This document shows positions 7,605 to 15,130 of a DNA stretch of 38,639 nt, in pieces. Origin of the DNA: Bacillota bacterium (lineage in GTDB: Bacteria > Bacillota > Clostridia > Tissierellales > Peptoniphilaceae); NCBI GenBank assembly GCA_030532225.1, contig JAUNLQ010000003.1, positions 141,715 through 180,353 of the forward strand, given 5' to 3'. Position numbers and translations under genes: made by a program. How positions within the stretch are numbered: position 1 is the first letter of the stretch; every line of letters begins with the position of its first letter. Below the pieces are notes generated by a model, which saw only the letters and a list, made by a program, of their open reading frames with translations, was not told the origin of the DNA and searched no databases.

Positions 7605-8195
7605 ATGAAAAACTTATGGAAAATTTTAGTCCTAGGCCTTGTAATTATGGTTATTAGCCTAGGCTGTAGTCAGACAGAAGATGGAAGTATCCAGGGCCTA
7701 TTGTTAGATGATTCTAGCTTTTTGTTAACTCAGGCCTCTGGCAATTTGAACAAGGGAGACTTAATTAACATTACCCTTACAGAGCCAGCAGACCTTGAGC
7801 CAGGCCACAGCTACAAAATAAAAATCGGCGACCAAGTTATGGAATCCTACCCTTATCAGGCCCAAGGTCAAATTTTAGAAGACCTAGGCCCAAGCAAGGC
7901 AAAAATCAGCCTAGACAAGGCCCAAGCTATTGTAGACCACCTAGGCCAAAAGGCCAGCCTAATAGACGTTAGGACCAAGGGAGAATACGACAGTGGCCAC
8001 CTGCCAGGAGCCATTAACATAGCCTTAGACCAATTAGAAAACCAAATCCAAGCAGACAAGGACCAAGTCCTAATAGTCTACTGCCAAAGTGGTAGAAGAT
8101 CTAAGTCTGCCAGCCAAATTCTAGCAGACCTTGGCTACAAAGTAGTTTTAGACGGCGGGGGAATTTCCTCCTACCAGGGAGAAATTGAAAAATAA
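7605..8195 (+). CDS. Rhodanese-domain lipoprotein
   Basis: 196 residues. A hydrophobic N-terminal signal (6-18) leads to Cys21, a likely lipidation site (GCS). Residues 22-95 form a small unrecognised domain (short beta-rich segment). Residues 97-192 are a rhodanese domain, with DVRTKGEYDSGHLPGAIN (121-138) and the active-site loop CQSGRRS starting at Cys160. Rhodanese domains transfer sulfane sulfur from a cysteine persulfide; here it would act outside the membrane. The CQSGRRS loop is the six-residue type seen in sulfurtransferases. Start ATG 7605 has AAGGGAG upstream. Substrate unknown. Confidence 0.85.
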   Translation: MKNLWKILVLGLVIMVISLGCSQTEDGSIQGLLLDDSSFLLTQASGNLNKGDLINITLTEPADLEPGHSYKIKIGDQVMESYPYQAQGQILEDLGPSKAKISLDKAQAIVDHLGQKASLIDVRTKGEYDSGHLPGAINIALDQLENQIQADKDQVLIVYCQSGRRSKSASQILADLGYKVVLDGGGISSYQGEIEK

Positions 8196-8205
8196 GAAAA
8201 AATTT

Positions 8206-8230
8206 TGGAGGCTTAGGCCTCCTATTTTTA
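8206..8230 (+). terminator. Terminator after the rhodanese gene
   Basis: GGAGGC pairs with GCCTCC (loop TTAG), followed by TATTTTTA. Confidence 0.75.
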
Positions 8231-8278
8231 TGAAAAAACCTATGATAAAATAAAAATAGAAAAAATTTTTAAAAAAGC

Positions 8279-8310
8279 TGTAGTAATTTTGCCATCTCAA
8301 ACGATGTATA
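8279..8310 (+). promoter_or_regulatory. Putative autoregulatory ECF promoter
   Basis: TGTAG (8279-8283), 18 nt, then CGATGTATA (8302-8310), 29 nt before the ECF sigma gene. The same arrangement recurs at 9577 and 10468. Confidence 0.4.
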
Positions 8311-8339
8311 GGTGAAGGGACAAATTTTTAGGAGATAAG

Positions 8340-8894
8340 ATGCTATTTCTATATATGGGAAGCTTAGAGGAAGAAGAAAGGCTAGTTTTCCAAGACCTTT
8401 ATGAAGAAAACATAGACTTTTTCCTTAACTATGCCAAGCAATTTGTAAAAGACAAAACCAAGGCCCAAGAAGCAGTTCATGAGGCTTTTGTTTATCTGCT
8501 AAAAAACAAGAAAAAATACCTTAGACCTGAAAAAGAACAGATGAAAAAGCTAACAACAACAATAATTAGGGGCAAGGCCATAGACCTATTAAGACAAGAA
8601 GGCAAATTTACCAAGGAAGGCTTTGAAGACTTGGAAATATTTATCCAGGACCCAGGCCCAGGGCCAGAAGAAGAACTAATAGAAAAAGAAGATATTAAAA
8701 AGCTGAGAAGGGCCCTAGCCAGCCTGGACCAACTTAGCCGTCAGGTCCTAATAATGAAATACCTAGAAAATATGTCCTACAAAGAAATTGCAGATATTTT
8801 AAATATTCAAATTAGAACAGCCCAAATGAGGGCTTACAGGGCCAGACAAAGGCTCAAGGAAATACTAGAAGAAGGAGAAATTCACCATGAATAA
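8340..8894 (+). CDS. ECF-type RNA polymerase sigma factor
   Basis: 184 residues. Sigma-70 region 2 spans about 18-85 and region 4 about 120-178, with a helix-turn-helix in LENMSYKEIADILNIQIRTA. The two are joined by an acidic linker (115-122 region, DPGPGPEEE). No region 1 or 3, as expected for ECF factors. Start ATG 8340 has AGGAG 5 nt upstream; the internal ATG 8355 has none. It overlaps the next gene by 8 nt. The partner is a membrane anti-sigma factor, so it should answer an envelope signal. Three similar promoter elements suggest its own targets. Confidence 0.88.
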   Translation: MLFLYMGSLEEEERLVFQDLYEENIDFFLNYAKQFVKDKTKAQEAVHEAFVYLLKNKKKYLRPEKEQMKKLTTTIIRGKAIDLLRQEGKFTKEGFEDLEIFIQDPGPGPEEELIEKEDIKKLRRALASLDQLSRQVLIMKYLENMSYKEIADILNIQIRTAQMRAYRARQRLKEILEEGEIHHE

Positions 8895-9573
8895 GCTTAG
8901 TGACCAATACTTTAATCGAATACTAAAAGAAGCCTTAGAGGCAGAATTTCATGAAGAAATAGGCCAAACTCCTTCACAAGCCTTTAAACCTTCGTCAGAC
9001 TTTGAAAATAAAATGGCCAGACTTTTTTCAAACCAAGAAGAGAAAAAACCTTGGCTAAACTTGGTCTTAAAAAGGGCAGCAGTATTTTTCTTAGTCTTTG
9101 TATCAATCTTTGGAGTATTTATGGCAACCAATAGCCAGGCCAAGGATAAATTATATAGCTGGATTGTTGAAGACTTTGGCAACTACAGTATTTTTATTAC
9201 AGAAAAACCAAGTCTAATTGAAGAAAATTTAAGTTTTAAAGACTTAAAGACAACTTATATGCCTGCAGACTATAAATTAGTAAAAAGCCTAGAGGGAAGA
9301 AAGGGCATTACCTATGTTTATCAAAATAAAAAATTTGCAGACAAGCTTATTTTAATTGACTTTGTAGACATAGGAGAAGAAACTTTAAAATCCTATTTAA
9401 ACACTGAAGGTGCAAGCTTGGAAGAAGTATATATAAAAGGAAGAAACGGATTTTATTGGGAACTAGACATAGAAAAATATTTGCACTGGCAACAAAATGG
9501 CGTTGAGTGCCTTATAGTTGGAAATATTGCCAGGGAAGAAATAATAAAAATAGCAGAAAATATTTCCAAATAA
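8887..9573 (+). CDS. Transmembrane anti-sigma factor with DUF4367-like domain
   Basis: 228 residues. A cytoplasmic N-terminus (1-62) is followed by one membrane helix (64-82) and an extracytoplasmic domain (about 90-228). The latter has the pattern YMPADYKLV...GITYVYQN...GNIAREEIIKIAE, which I recognise as the DUF4367 type found in proteins next to ECF sigma genes. ATG 8887 overlaps the end of the sigma gene (8 nt), the standard coupling for sigma/anti-sigma pairs. It probably holds the sigma factor at the membrane until an envelope signal arrives. No zinc-binding HxxxCxxC motif is present in the cytoplasmic part, so it is not a ZAS-type anti-sigma factor. Confidence 0.75.
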   Translation: MNKLSDQYFNRILKEALEAEFHEEIGQTPSQAFKPSSDFENKMARLFSNQEEKKPWLNLVLKRAAVFFLVFVSIFGVFMATNSQAKDKLYSWIVEDFGNYSIFITEKPSLIEENLSFKDLKTTYMPADYKLVKSLEGRKGITYVYQNKKFADKLILIDFVDIGEETLKSYLNTEGASLEEVYIKGRNGFYWELDIEKYLHWQQNGVECLIVGNIAREEIIKIAENISK

Positions 9574-9576
9574 ATC

Positions 9577-9609
9577 TTGTAGCTTTTTGTCCCCTTAAAA
9601 CCTTATATA
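9577..9609 (+). promoter_or_regulatory. Putative ECF promoter upstream of lipoprotein gene
   Basis: TTGTAG (9577-9582), 18 nt, then CCTTATATA (9601-9609). It is identical at 28 of 33 positions to the element at 10468-10500. Confidence 0.45.
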
Positions 9610-9683
9610 CAAGGAATGAGAAAGATAGACTTATATTAATACAAGACATAGCTTGTTTATTTATTAGAAGAGAGGAGAAGCTT

Positions 9684-10325
9684 ATGAAAAAATTACTTAT
9701 ACTTGCCATGGCCTTAGTCTTGTTAACTGCCTGTGGAAAAGACCAGCCAGGACTAAATAAGGAAGAAACAGCCAAGGAAACTGTCCTGGAAAATCCTGAC
9801 CAAGACCAAGGCTATCAAGGGGATTTTATAGCCTTGGAAGATGCTGATATACAGAAGTTTGGAGATACAGTTAGGGCCTATGTCCTAAATCCTAAGGAAT
9901 ATGGAATAATACCTTATTATATCTCCTTAAACAAACTTTATTTATCAAGTGAAAATTCTCAAGGGATTGATGGTTTTTTAGAAGAATATAATGAAGTTAG
10001 GAGAGAACCATTAACAGTAGAAGACCTAGGGTCTGATCTAATGGACCTGGCCCTAATCGAATACACCATAGAGGCAGAGTCTGAAGAAGACCTAAAAAAA
10101 GTTTATGAAAATAAATCTTTTAGCTTTAAAGTTTCTTATGATGAAGAAAGTTCTATAAATTCAGTGTTTACAGTTCCCTTTGCTAACATTAAAGAAATAG
10201 ACGGGAAGACTATATTTGTAAGAGAACTTTTTAATATAGAAAGAAATAGAAAAGACTATAGCTTTGTAACTACTTTAGATTCTGACCAAGGAAGGTCAAA
10301 AGAGGTATATTTTAGAGACCTATAA
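9684..10325 (+). CDS. Hypothetical lipoprotein
   Basis: 213 residues from ATG 9684, chosen because GAGGAG lies just upstream and a clean lipoprotein signal follows (MKKLLILAMALVLLTACGKD, lipidated Cys at 17). A longer reading in the same frame would run through the promoter element. The mature part is acidic and has no motif I recognise. It follows the anti-sigma gene by 110 nt and has its own ECF-like promoter and a strong terminator, so it may be an envelope-stress lipoprotein controlled by the sigma factor. Confidence 0.7.
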   Translation: MKKLLILAMALVLLTACGKDQPGLNKEETAKETVLENPDQDQGYQGDFIALEDADIQKFGDTVRAYVLNPKEYGIIPYYISLNKLYLSSENSQGIDGFLEEYNEVRREPLTVEDLGSDLMDLALIEYTIEAESEEDLKKVYENKSFSFKVSYDEESSINSVFTVPFANIKEIDGKTIFVRELFNIERNRKDYSFVTTLDSDQGRSKEVYFRDL

Positions 10326-10338
10326 AAACAAAATTTCA

Positions 10339-10380
10339 CTACCCTTCTTAGCTAGTTTAAAGGCAAGAGGGGTAGCTTTT
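10339..10380 (+). terminator. Terminator after lipoprotein gene
   Basis: CTACCCTTCTT (10339-10349) pairs over 11 positions (one G-T) with AAGAGGGGTAG (10365-10375), followed by CTTTTATTT. Confidence 0.8.
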
Positions 10381-10467
10381 ATTTGTCAAAGCCTTTTTAT
10401 GTAATAATAGGATTGGATAAAAAATTTTTTGGAGTAAAATAAATTTTTTAAAAAATTAAAAAAAATT

Positions 10468-10500
10468 TTGTCCCTTTTTGTTCCCTTAAAGCGTTATATA
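10468..10500 (+). promoter_or_regulatory. Putative ECF promoter upstream of membrane-protein genes
   Basis: TTGTCC (10468-10473), 18 nt, then CGTTATATA (10492-10500); nearly the same block as 9577-9609. A TATAAT at about 10553-10558 could be a second, housekeeping -10. Confidence 0.45.
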
Positions 10501-10593
10501 TTTAAGGGGATAAATTTTAGGCTAAGGCTAGCTTAAACTTTAACAAATAGGCTATAATATAACTAAGAACTAGAAGAAAGGAAAGTGAGCTAA

Positions 10594-11130
10594 GTGAAGA
10601 AAGAGAGAAGGATCAAGGCTATATTAATTTTAGGAGTCTTAATAGCCTTATATTATTTATGGGGCTACTTAGACTATAAGTACGAAAGACAAATTTTATT
10701 TTTCTGGGAAAGTAACTTTAGAAAGAATTGGTCTGGCCTGACAGCAGGTATGACTGACCAAGAAATTTTTCAAGTTTATATGGAACCTTTTAACAATAAC
10801 AGTTGGAGAAGATTTCCTATACATATGATCTTTATCCTAGCTGTTAGGGCTGTTGTTAAATGGGCCAAGGGTACCTACAATTGTCCTAAGGTCTATTATG
10901 GGTCTTTCTACAAGTTTTTATTTTCAAATATAGAAAGATTTGACGGCTATGTTTTTGTCTTTGCTATTTATGTTTTTATAGAACAAATAATAAAACGCCT
11001 TATTGGCATGGACCTTTCTTATGTTTATGGACCACTGTTCCTAGTTCTGCCTTTGGTCTATATTCTTTATTATATTATAAAAGAGTATAGGATATGGAAG
11101 GACCTTGGACCTGTAGAGGCGACAAATTAA
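10594..11130 (+). CDS. Hypothetical membrane protein
   Basis: 178 residues from GTG 10594, the only plausible start, with AAAGGAAAG about 9 nt upstream. One membrane helix near the N-terminus (8-24) and two near the C-terminus (about 105-128, 140-162) flank a middle segment with many aromatic residues (50-95). Not recognised. It starts a probable three-gene unit with the next two genes (16-nt and 46-nt gaps) under an ECF-like promoter. Confidence 0.55.
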   Translation: MKKERRIKAILILGVLIALYYLWGYLDYKYERQILFFWESNFRKNWSGLTAGMTDQEIFQVYMEPFNNNSWRRFPIHMIFILAVRAVVKWAKGTYNCPKVYYGSFYKFLFSNIERFDGYVFVFAIYVFIEQIIKRLIGMDLSYVYGPLFLVLPLVYILYYIIKEYRIWKDLGPVEATN

Positions 11131-11146
11131 AAAAAGGAGATTTAAA

Positions 11147-11437
11147 ATGGAAAAATCTAAGAAACTTTATAAGTTCTTTTTTCCTGAAGAAGTTGGAGAG
11201 GGAAAATACTTGCTATTGTCAAAGCTTTCAATTTTGTTATTAATCTTGGCCTGGCCTATTAACAATAGGATCTTTTCTTATATTTCTATTGCTTTTGCTG
11301 GCCTAATGGTCTTAGTTTATTTGCTTTATGGCAGAAGCTACTATGAAAGCCAAGGAGGATCAACTAGGAAGCTAACAGACCTTCATGGGCTTATTAATCT
11401 TGCCTTTATTATTTTTCATAGTTTTAGGTTATTTTAA
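11147..11437 (+). CDS. Small hypothetical membrane protein
   Basis: 96 residues from ATG 11147, with AAAGGAG 7 nt upstream. Membrane segments at about 24-40, 43-60 and 78-95, basic N-terminus. No recognisable family. It lies 16 nt after the previous membrane-protein gene and before a secreted domain protein, in the ECF locus. Confidence 0.5.
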   Translation: MEKSKKLYKFFFPEEVGEGKYLLLSKLSILLLILAWPINNRIFSYISIAFAGLMVLVYLLYGRSYYESQGGSTRKLTDLHGLINLAFIIFHSFRLF

Positions 11438-11483
11438 ACTTTGATTTTTTATGGAAAGATTTAGCAAGGAAATGAGGAGAAAA

Positions 11484-12389
11484 ATGAAAAAGAAAATTTT
11501 AGTATTATGCCTAGGAATATTGTTTTTCTTGCCAACTTATAAGGTCCTAGGGGCCAAGGCCTACCAAGATGTTGACCCTAGCCTTTATCTTGACGAGCAA
11601 ATTACCCTGGCTAATGGCGAAACTGTAGACTATGTTGATGAAAACAACTTGTTATTTTTTAATTCTGAAATTGTAAGCCAGTATAAGTATTTTATAAAAG
11701 ACTCTAGAACACTAATTTCTGCAGACTTTGTCAAAGACCTTTTAGGGGCAAAGCTTTCTTATAATGACCAGGAAATTAAGTTAGAAAAAGATGGCACTAA
11801 CATACTTATGACCTTGAAGGACTCTAAGGCCCAAGTAGATGGCCAAGAAGTCAATATGGACCTAGGCCCTGAAAAAATTGAAGATGACCTTTATTTGCCT
11901 TTAAGATTTGTTGCAGAAAATCTTGGCTACCAGGTTGCCTACTATGACAAAAGCCAAAGGTCAGGCCAATACTTTCACGACACCAAGAAGGAGCTTCCTG
12001 TAGCTGGCAGTCTTATAGATAATTATTCTAATATTCTTATAGACGAAAAATATGATTTTGATCCTAACTTAACAGCAGAAAAGGCCCTAGAAAAAGTTAA
12101 GGCCACCTGTCTTCAAGGCTTTGAAAACTACAAAAAATCCATGAAAGAACAAATAAAAAATGCAGACTATTTGGACCAGGACTTGGATAGAATTGAAAAG
12201 GACATTAAGTCCATGGTCTATGTTGGCCAAGTTTCCAGGTATTATAAGTTTTCTATGGAAATTTACGATATTTTATATGATAGGCTAAATGGAAAGACCT
12301 ATTTTATAATAAAGTCTTCAGGTATTTATATTCAAGAAGTAGACATAAATTCACCAAGCCTATTTAATCCCCTATACATTGTAGGTTAG
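11484..12389 (+). CDS. Secreted protein with copper-amine-oxidase-like N-terminal domain
   Basis: 301 residues from ATG 11484, chosen because GAGGAG precedes it and a signal peptide begins there (MKKKILVLCLGILFFL, cleavage probably after VLGAKA). ATG 11451 in the same frame has no binding site. Residues about 70-150 match the copper amine oxidase N-terminal-like domain (ISADFVKDLLGAKL, then LYLPLRFVAENLGY), a widespread cell-wall-associated module in clostridia, not an oxidase. The C-terminal part (180-301) is unrecognised. It is the last gene of the ECF-linked unit and is followed by a terminator. Confidence 0.7.
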   Translation: MKKKILVLCLGILFFLPTYKVLGAKAYQDVDPSLYLDEQITLANGETVDYVDENNLLFFNSEIVSQYKYFIKDSRTLISADFVKDLLGAKLSYNDQEIKLEKDGTNILMTLKDSKAQVDGQEVNMDLGPEKIEDDLYLPLRFVAENLGYQVAYYDKSQRSGQYFHDTKKELPVAGSLIDNYSNILIDEKYDFDPNLTAEKALEKVKATCLQGFENYKKSMKEQIKNADYLDQDLDRIEKDIKSMVYVGQVSRYYKFSMEIYDILYDRLNGKTYFIIKSSGIYIQEVDINSPSLFNPLYIVG

Positions 12390-12414
12390 GCTTAAAAATT
12401 GCAGAAAAATTCGT

Positions 12415-12443
12415 CCCCTTTGACTTAGCTTAAAGGGGATTTT
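12415..12443 (+). terminator. Terminator after the ECF-linked unit
   Basis: CCCCTTT (12415-12421) pairs with AAAGGGG (12432-12438), followed by ATTTTC. Confidence 0.65.
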
Positions 12444-12462
12444 CATTGCCTTAAAATAAAAA

Positions 12463-12489
12463 AAGCCTATGACTAAAAAATCATGGCTT
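12463..12489 (-). terminator. Terminator after gtrA
   Basis: On the minus strand AAGCCATGA pairs with TCATAGGCTT around a T-rich loop, followed by a run of T interrupted by A. Confidence 0.7.
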
Positions 12490-12495
12490 AAAAAT

Positions 12496-12909
12496 TTATA
12501 CGAAGTTTCCCTTAAAGACTAGGCGCCTGATAGCATAGCTTGTTGTAAAGGGGAGGATTCCTGATAGGACCTTGCTAGTTAAAAAGGCCAGTCTTTTGCG
12601 AAGGAACTTGTTAAAAAACAAGAAGGCATAGTTGATTATTATGTTGGCCATAAGCATGCCTAAAAGGAAGCTGCCTAGGTAGACTAAAAATCCTTTTATG
12701 GAATATTTTTTGCCAAAGACTAGCTTTGAGCCTATAAAGGTAAGGAGAAAACCTACTATTAGACCACAAGTATTGGAAAAAATCAGGCCCTTATTAAAAA
12801 CTATATAAAGGCTGTAGGCTGTTATTAGATTAAAAATTGACCCTGTAAGGGCTGTTAGCATATATTTTAGCAGGGTTTGGTATTTTTGTATTAGATTTTT
12901 TATAGACAT
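12496..12909 (-). CDS. GtrA family membrane protein
   Basis: 137 residues with four membrane helices (about 14-32, 38-58, 68-90, 106-124) and the basic C-terminal end YAIRRLVF typical of GtrA. GtrA-type proteins are thought to flip lipid-linked sugars or assist cell-surface glycosylation. The start ATG 12909 has only a weak purine-rich site upstream. The gene stands alone on the minus strand, with a terminator after it; no glycosyltransferase is adjacent, though a glycolipid-type operon lies 2 kb away. Confidence 0.8.
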   Translation of the reverse strand: MSIKNLIQKYQTLLKYMLTALTGSIFNLITAYSLYIVFNKGLIFSNTCGLIVGFLLTFIGSKLVFGKKYSIKGFLVYLGSFLLGMLMANIIINYAFLFFNKFLRKRLAFLTSKVLSGILPFTTSYAIRRLVFKGNFV

Positions 12910-13050
12910 AAACTCATCTCTATTTCTATTTTTTCTTAGGATAAGTAGCTTTTAGCTAGAGGAAACTATGGCCAAAAGTGGATTAATAACAATAATTTAT
13001 TAATCTTTACCTATGTTTACTATAGCAAAAAAGCCTTGGCTTTGCAAATA

Positions 13051-13085
13051 AAAAAAGTATCGGCTCTTGAACTTACCGATACTTT
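13051..13085 (-). terminator. Terminator after pepT
   Basis: AAAGTATCGG pairs with CCGATACTTT (10 bp) around a 12-nt loop; seven T follow on the minus strand. Confidence 0.85.
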
Positions 13086-13092
13086 AAAATTT

Positions 13093-14307
13093 TTATAGAT
13101 GGTCTTTTCCATTGTTTTCTACAATTTTTACTATTAATTGAGCAGCCTTTTTCATATAGTCTGTTGGCACAAATTCATATCTGCCATGGAAGTTCATTCC
13201 GCCTGCAAAAAGATTTGGTGTTGCTAGGCCCATAAAGGACAGTCTGGCTCCGTCTGTGCCTCCTCTAATGGCTTGGATCTTAGGTTCAATGCCTAAGTCT
13301 TCCATTGACTTTTTGGCCAGGTCTACTATTTCCATATGGTCTTCAAGTTTTTCTCTCATGTTGTAGTAGGAATCTGTTACTTCAACTTGGACCCTGTCTC
13401 CGTATTTTCTGTTTAAGAAGGCTGCAATTTCTTTGAAAAGTTCTTTCTTTTCTTCAAAGCTGTCCTTAAAGTGGTCACGGATTATATAGGTCATAGTTGT
13501 GTACTCTACTGTTCCATTAATGTCTATAAGGTGGAAAAAGCCTTCATAGCCTTGGGTATATTCTGGTTTTTGGTCTACAGGTAGCAGGGATTCAAATTCC
13601 ATGGCTATTCTTTGGGAGTTGACCATGGTGTTTTTTGATGAGCCTGGGTGAACGTTCTTGCCTTGGATGGCGACCTTGGCTGAGGCTGCATTAAAGTTTT
13701 CAAACTCTAATTCTCCAAGGGGACCACCGTCTAAGGTGTAGGCAAAGTCTGCTCCAAAGCCTTCAACGTCAAAAAGGTCTGCCCCTCTACCAATTTCTTC
13801 GTCTGGTGTAAAGGCCACTTTCACGTCTCCCCTTTGGATTTCTGGATGGGCCACCAAATAGGCACAGGCATCTAGGATTTCTGCAATGCCTGCCTTGTCA
13901 TCGGCTCCTAAAAGAGTTGTTCCGTCTGTTGTAATAAGCTCCATGCCAACAAAATCTTTGATAAATGGGAATTCTTCTTCCTTAATAGAAAATTCTTCAT
14001 TTAAGCTTATGTCTCCACCTTGGTAGGTGAAAACTTGTGGGTTTACTACTTTACCGTCCATATCTGGAGCAGTGTCCATATGGGCAACAAAGCCAATTAC
14101 TGGGGCTTTTTCAAGGTTGCCCTTTAAGCTTCCATAAACATAGCCATTTGAATCTTGGAAAACATCTGTAAGACCAATGGCCTTCATGTCCTCTACTAAA
14201 ATTTTTCCAAGTTCTAACTGGCCAGGTGTTGAGGGACAAGTGTCACTTGTTTCATCTGACTTAGTGTCTATGGCAATATATTTTAAAAATCTTTCAACAA
14301 TATCCAT
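13093..14307 (-). CDS. pepT: Peptidase T (tripeptidase, M20B)
   Basis: 404 residues, standard PepT length. A cytoplasmic dizinc aminotripeptidase. Metal and catalytic residues visible: His76 and Asp78 in AHMDTAPD, Asp136 in LGADDKAGI, the Glu pair at 170-171 in TPDEEIG, Asp in TLDGGPLGELEFE, and the late His in GGMNFHGRYEF. Substrate motif NVHPGSSKNTMVNS is intact. Start ATG 14307 has AAGGAGG upstream. Monocistronic with its own terminator. With PepD it suggests that the organism lives partly on peptides. Confidence 0.95.
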   Translation of the reverse strand: MDIVERFLKYIAIDTKSDETSDTCPSTPGQLELGKILVEDMKAIGLTDVFQDSNGYVYGSLKGNLEKAPVIGFVAHMDTAPDMDGKVVNPQVFTYQGGDISLNEEFSIKEEEFPFIKDFVGMELITTDGTTLLGADDKAGIAEILDACAYLVAHPEIQRGDVKVAFTPDEEIGRGADLFDVEGFGADFAYTLDGGPLGELEFENFNAASAKVAIQGKNVHPGSSKNTMVNSQRIAMEFESLLPVDQKPEYTQGYEGFFHLIDINGTVEYTTMTYIIRDHFKDSFEEKKELFKEIAAFLNRKYGDRVQVEVTDSYYNMREKLEDHMEIVDLAKKSMEDLGIEPKIQAIRGGTDGARLSFMGLATPNLFAGGMNFHGRYEFVPTDYMKKAAQLIVKIVENNGKDHL

Positions 14308-14392
14308 AAAATCCTCCTTTTCATAAGGCTATTATAGCACAAGACAAGGGCTTTATGAATTTTCCAATTAATTTTATCTTAGGGAGAAAAAA

Positions 14393-14401
14393 TGTTATAC
14401 T
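14393..14401 (+). promoter_or_regulatory. Extended -10 promoter of the repressor gene
   Basis: TGTTATACT (TG at 14393, -10 TATACT 14396-14401), 33 nt before the start codon; no good -35. Confidence 0.5.
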
Positions 14402-14434
14402 TATATTATTAATATTAAAGCTGGTGGTGATTTT

Positions 14435-15082
14435 ATGAAATTTGCAAAACGCTTATACATACTAAGAAAGGAAAAGGGTCTGTCCCAAAAGGACCTGGCA
14501 GCAGAAATTGGAGTTTCTCCTTCGTCCATTTCCTTGTGGGAGGCTGACAAGGTTGTTCCTGAGGCTGAGAAAATCCTCAACCTGGCCCAGTACTTCCAAG
14601 TTTCTTCTGACTATCTTTTAGGGTCTTCAAATTTTATTCAACAAAAATCTATTATAACCCAGACTTCTCTTTTAAATATAGACAAAATAGTGTCTGTCCC
14701 AGTTTTTGACAGAATATTAGTTGACGAAAATTTTATAATTGACAAAAATGCAGTTGGGTCTTTGGACCTAATTTTATCTTGTGACAGGTCAGAAAATGAC
14801 TTTTTCGCTGTGAAAATTACTGACTCTAGTCTCTTTCCCTTTATAAATGAAGGGGACATTTTGCTGTGCCAAAACACTGACCAGGCCCAAGACGGGGACC
14901 TAGTCTTGGTTTATATAGGCCAGCACAGGTCGGTTTTCAAGTTTTATCAAGAGCTTTCAGATGGAATAATCTTAAGGTCATCTCAAGGATCAAGTCCAGC
15001 CCTTTATTTTTCCAAGGAGGAGGCAGCCCAAAAGAATATTAGGATCCTGGCCAAGGCAGTTGAGCTAAGAAGAACTTTGTAA
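14435..15082 (+). CDS. XRE-family transcriptional regulator with S24/LexA-like C-terminal domain
   Basis: 215 residues. An N-terminal Cro/CI helix-turn-helix (6-60, LSQKDLAAEIGVSPSSISLW) is followed by a linker and a LexA/UmuD-like domain (about 88-210). The nucleophile region reads TDSSLFPFINEGD, with Ser131/Ser132 at the catalytic position, and Lys169 in SVFKFY would be the general base. The usual DSM motif is DSS. No Ala-Gly or Cys-Gly cleavage site is obvious in the linker. Start ATG 14435 has GGTGGTGAT upstream. It stands alone with no phage genes near, so it is probably a housekeeping or domesticated repressor. Target unknown. Confidence 0.85.
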   Translation: MKFAKRLYILRKEKGLSQKDLAAEIGVSPSSISLWEADKVVPEAEKILNLAQYFQVSSDYLLGSSNFIQQKSIITQTSLLNIDKIVSVPVFDRILVDENFIIDKNAVGSLDLILSCDRSENDFFAVKITDSSLFPFINEGDILLCQNTDQAQDGDLVLVYIGQHRSVFKFYQELSDGIILRSSQGSSPALYFSKEEAAQKNIRILAKAVELRRTL

Positions 15083-15088
15083 ATAAAA

Positions 15089-15130
15089 AAGGATAGGAAA
15101 GTTTTTAGTCTTTCTTATCCTTATTTTTTT
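15089..15130. terminator. Bidirectional terminator overlapping the end of the YbhN-like gene
   Basis: AAGGATAGGAAAG (15089-15101) pairs over 13 positions (one G-T) with CTTTCTTATCCTT (15110-15122), with T runs on both sides. It overlaps the last codons of the convergent minus-strand gene. Confidence 0.85.

Noticed and set aside
9507..9683. Upstream extension of the lipoprotein frame
   Set aside because: It overlaps the anti-sigma gene and the promoter element; the lipoprotein signal and GAGGAG fix the start at 9684.
14435..15082. The Cro/CI-S24 regulator as sign of a prophage
   Set aside because: Neighbours are pepT and a housekeeping-type operon; there is no integrase, attachment site or phage gene in the window.
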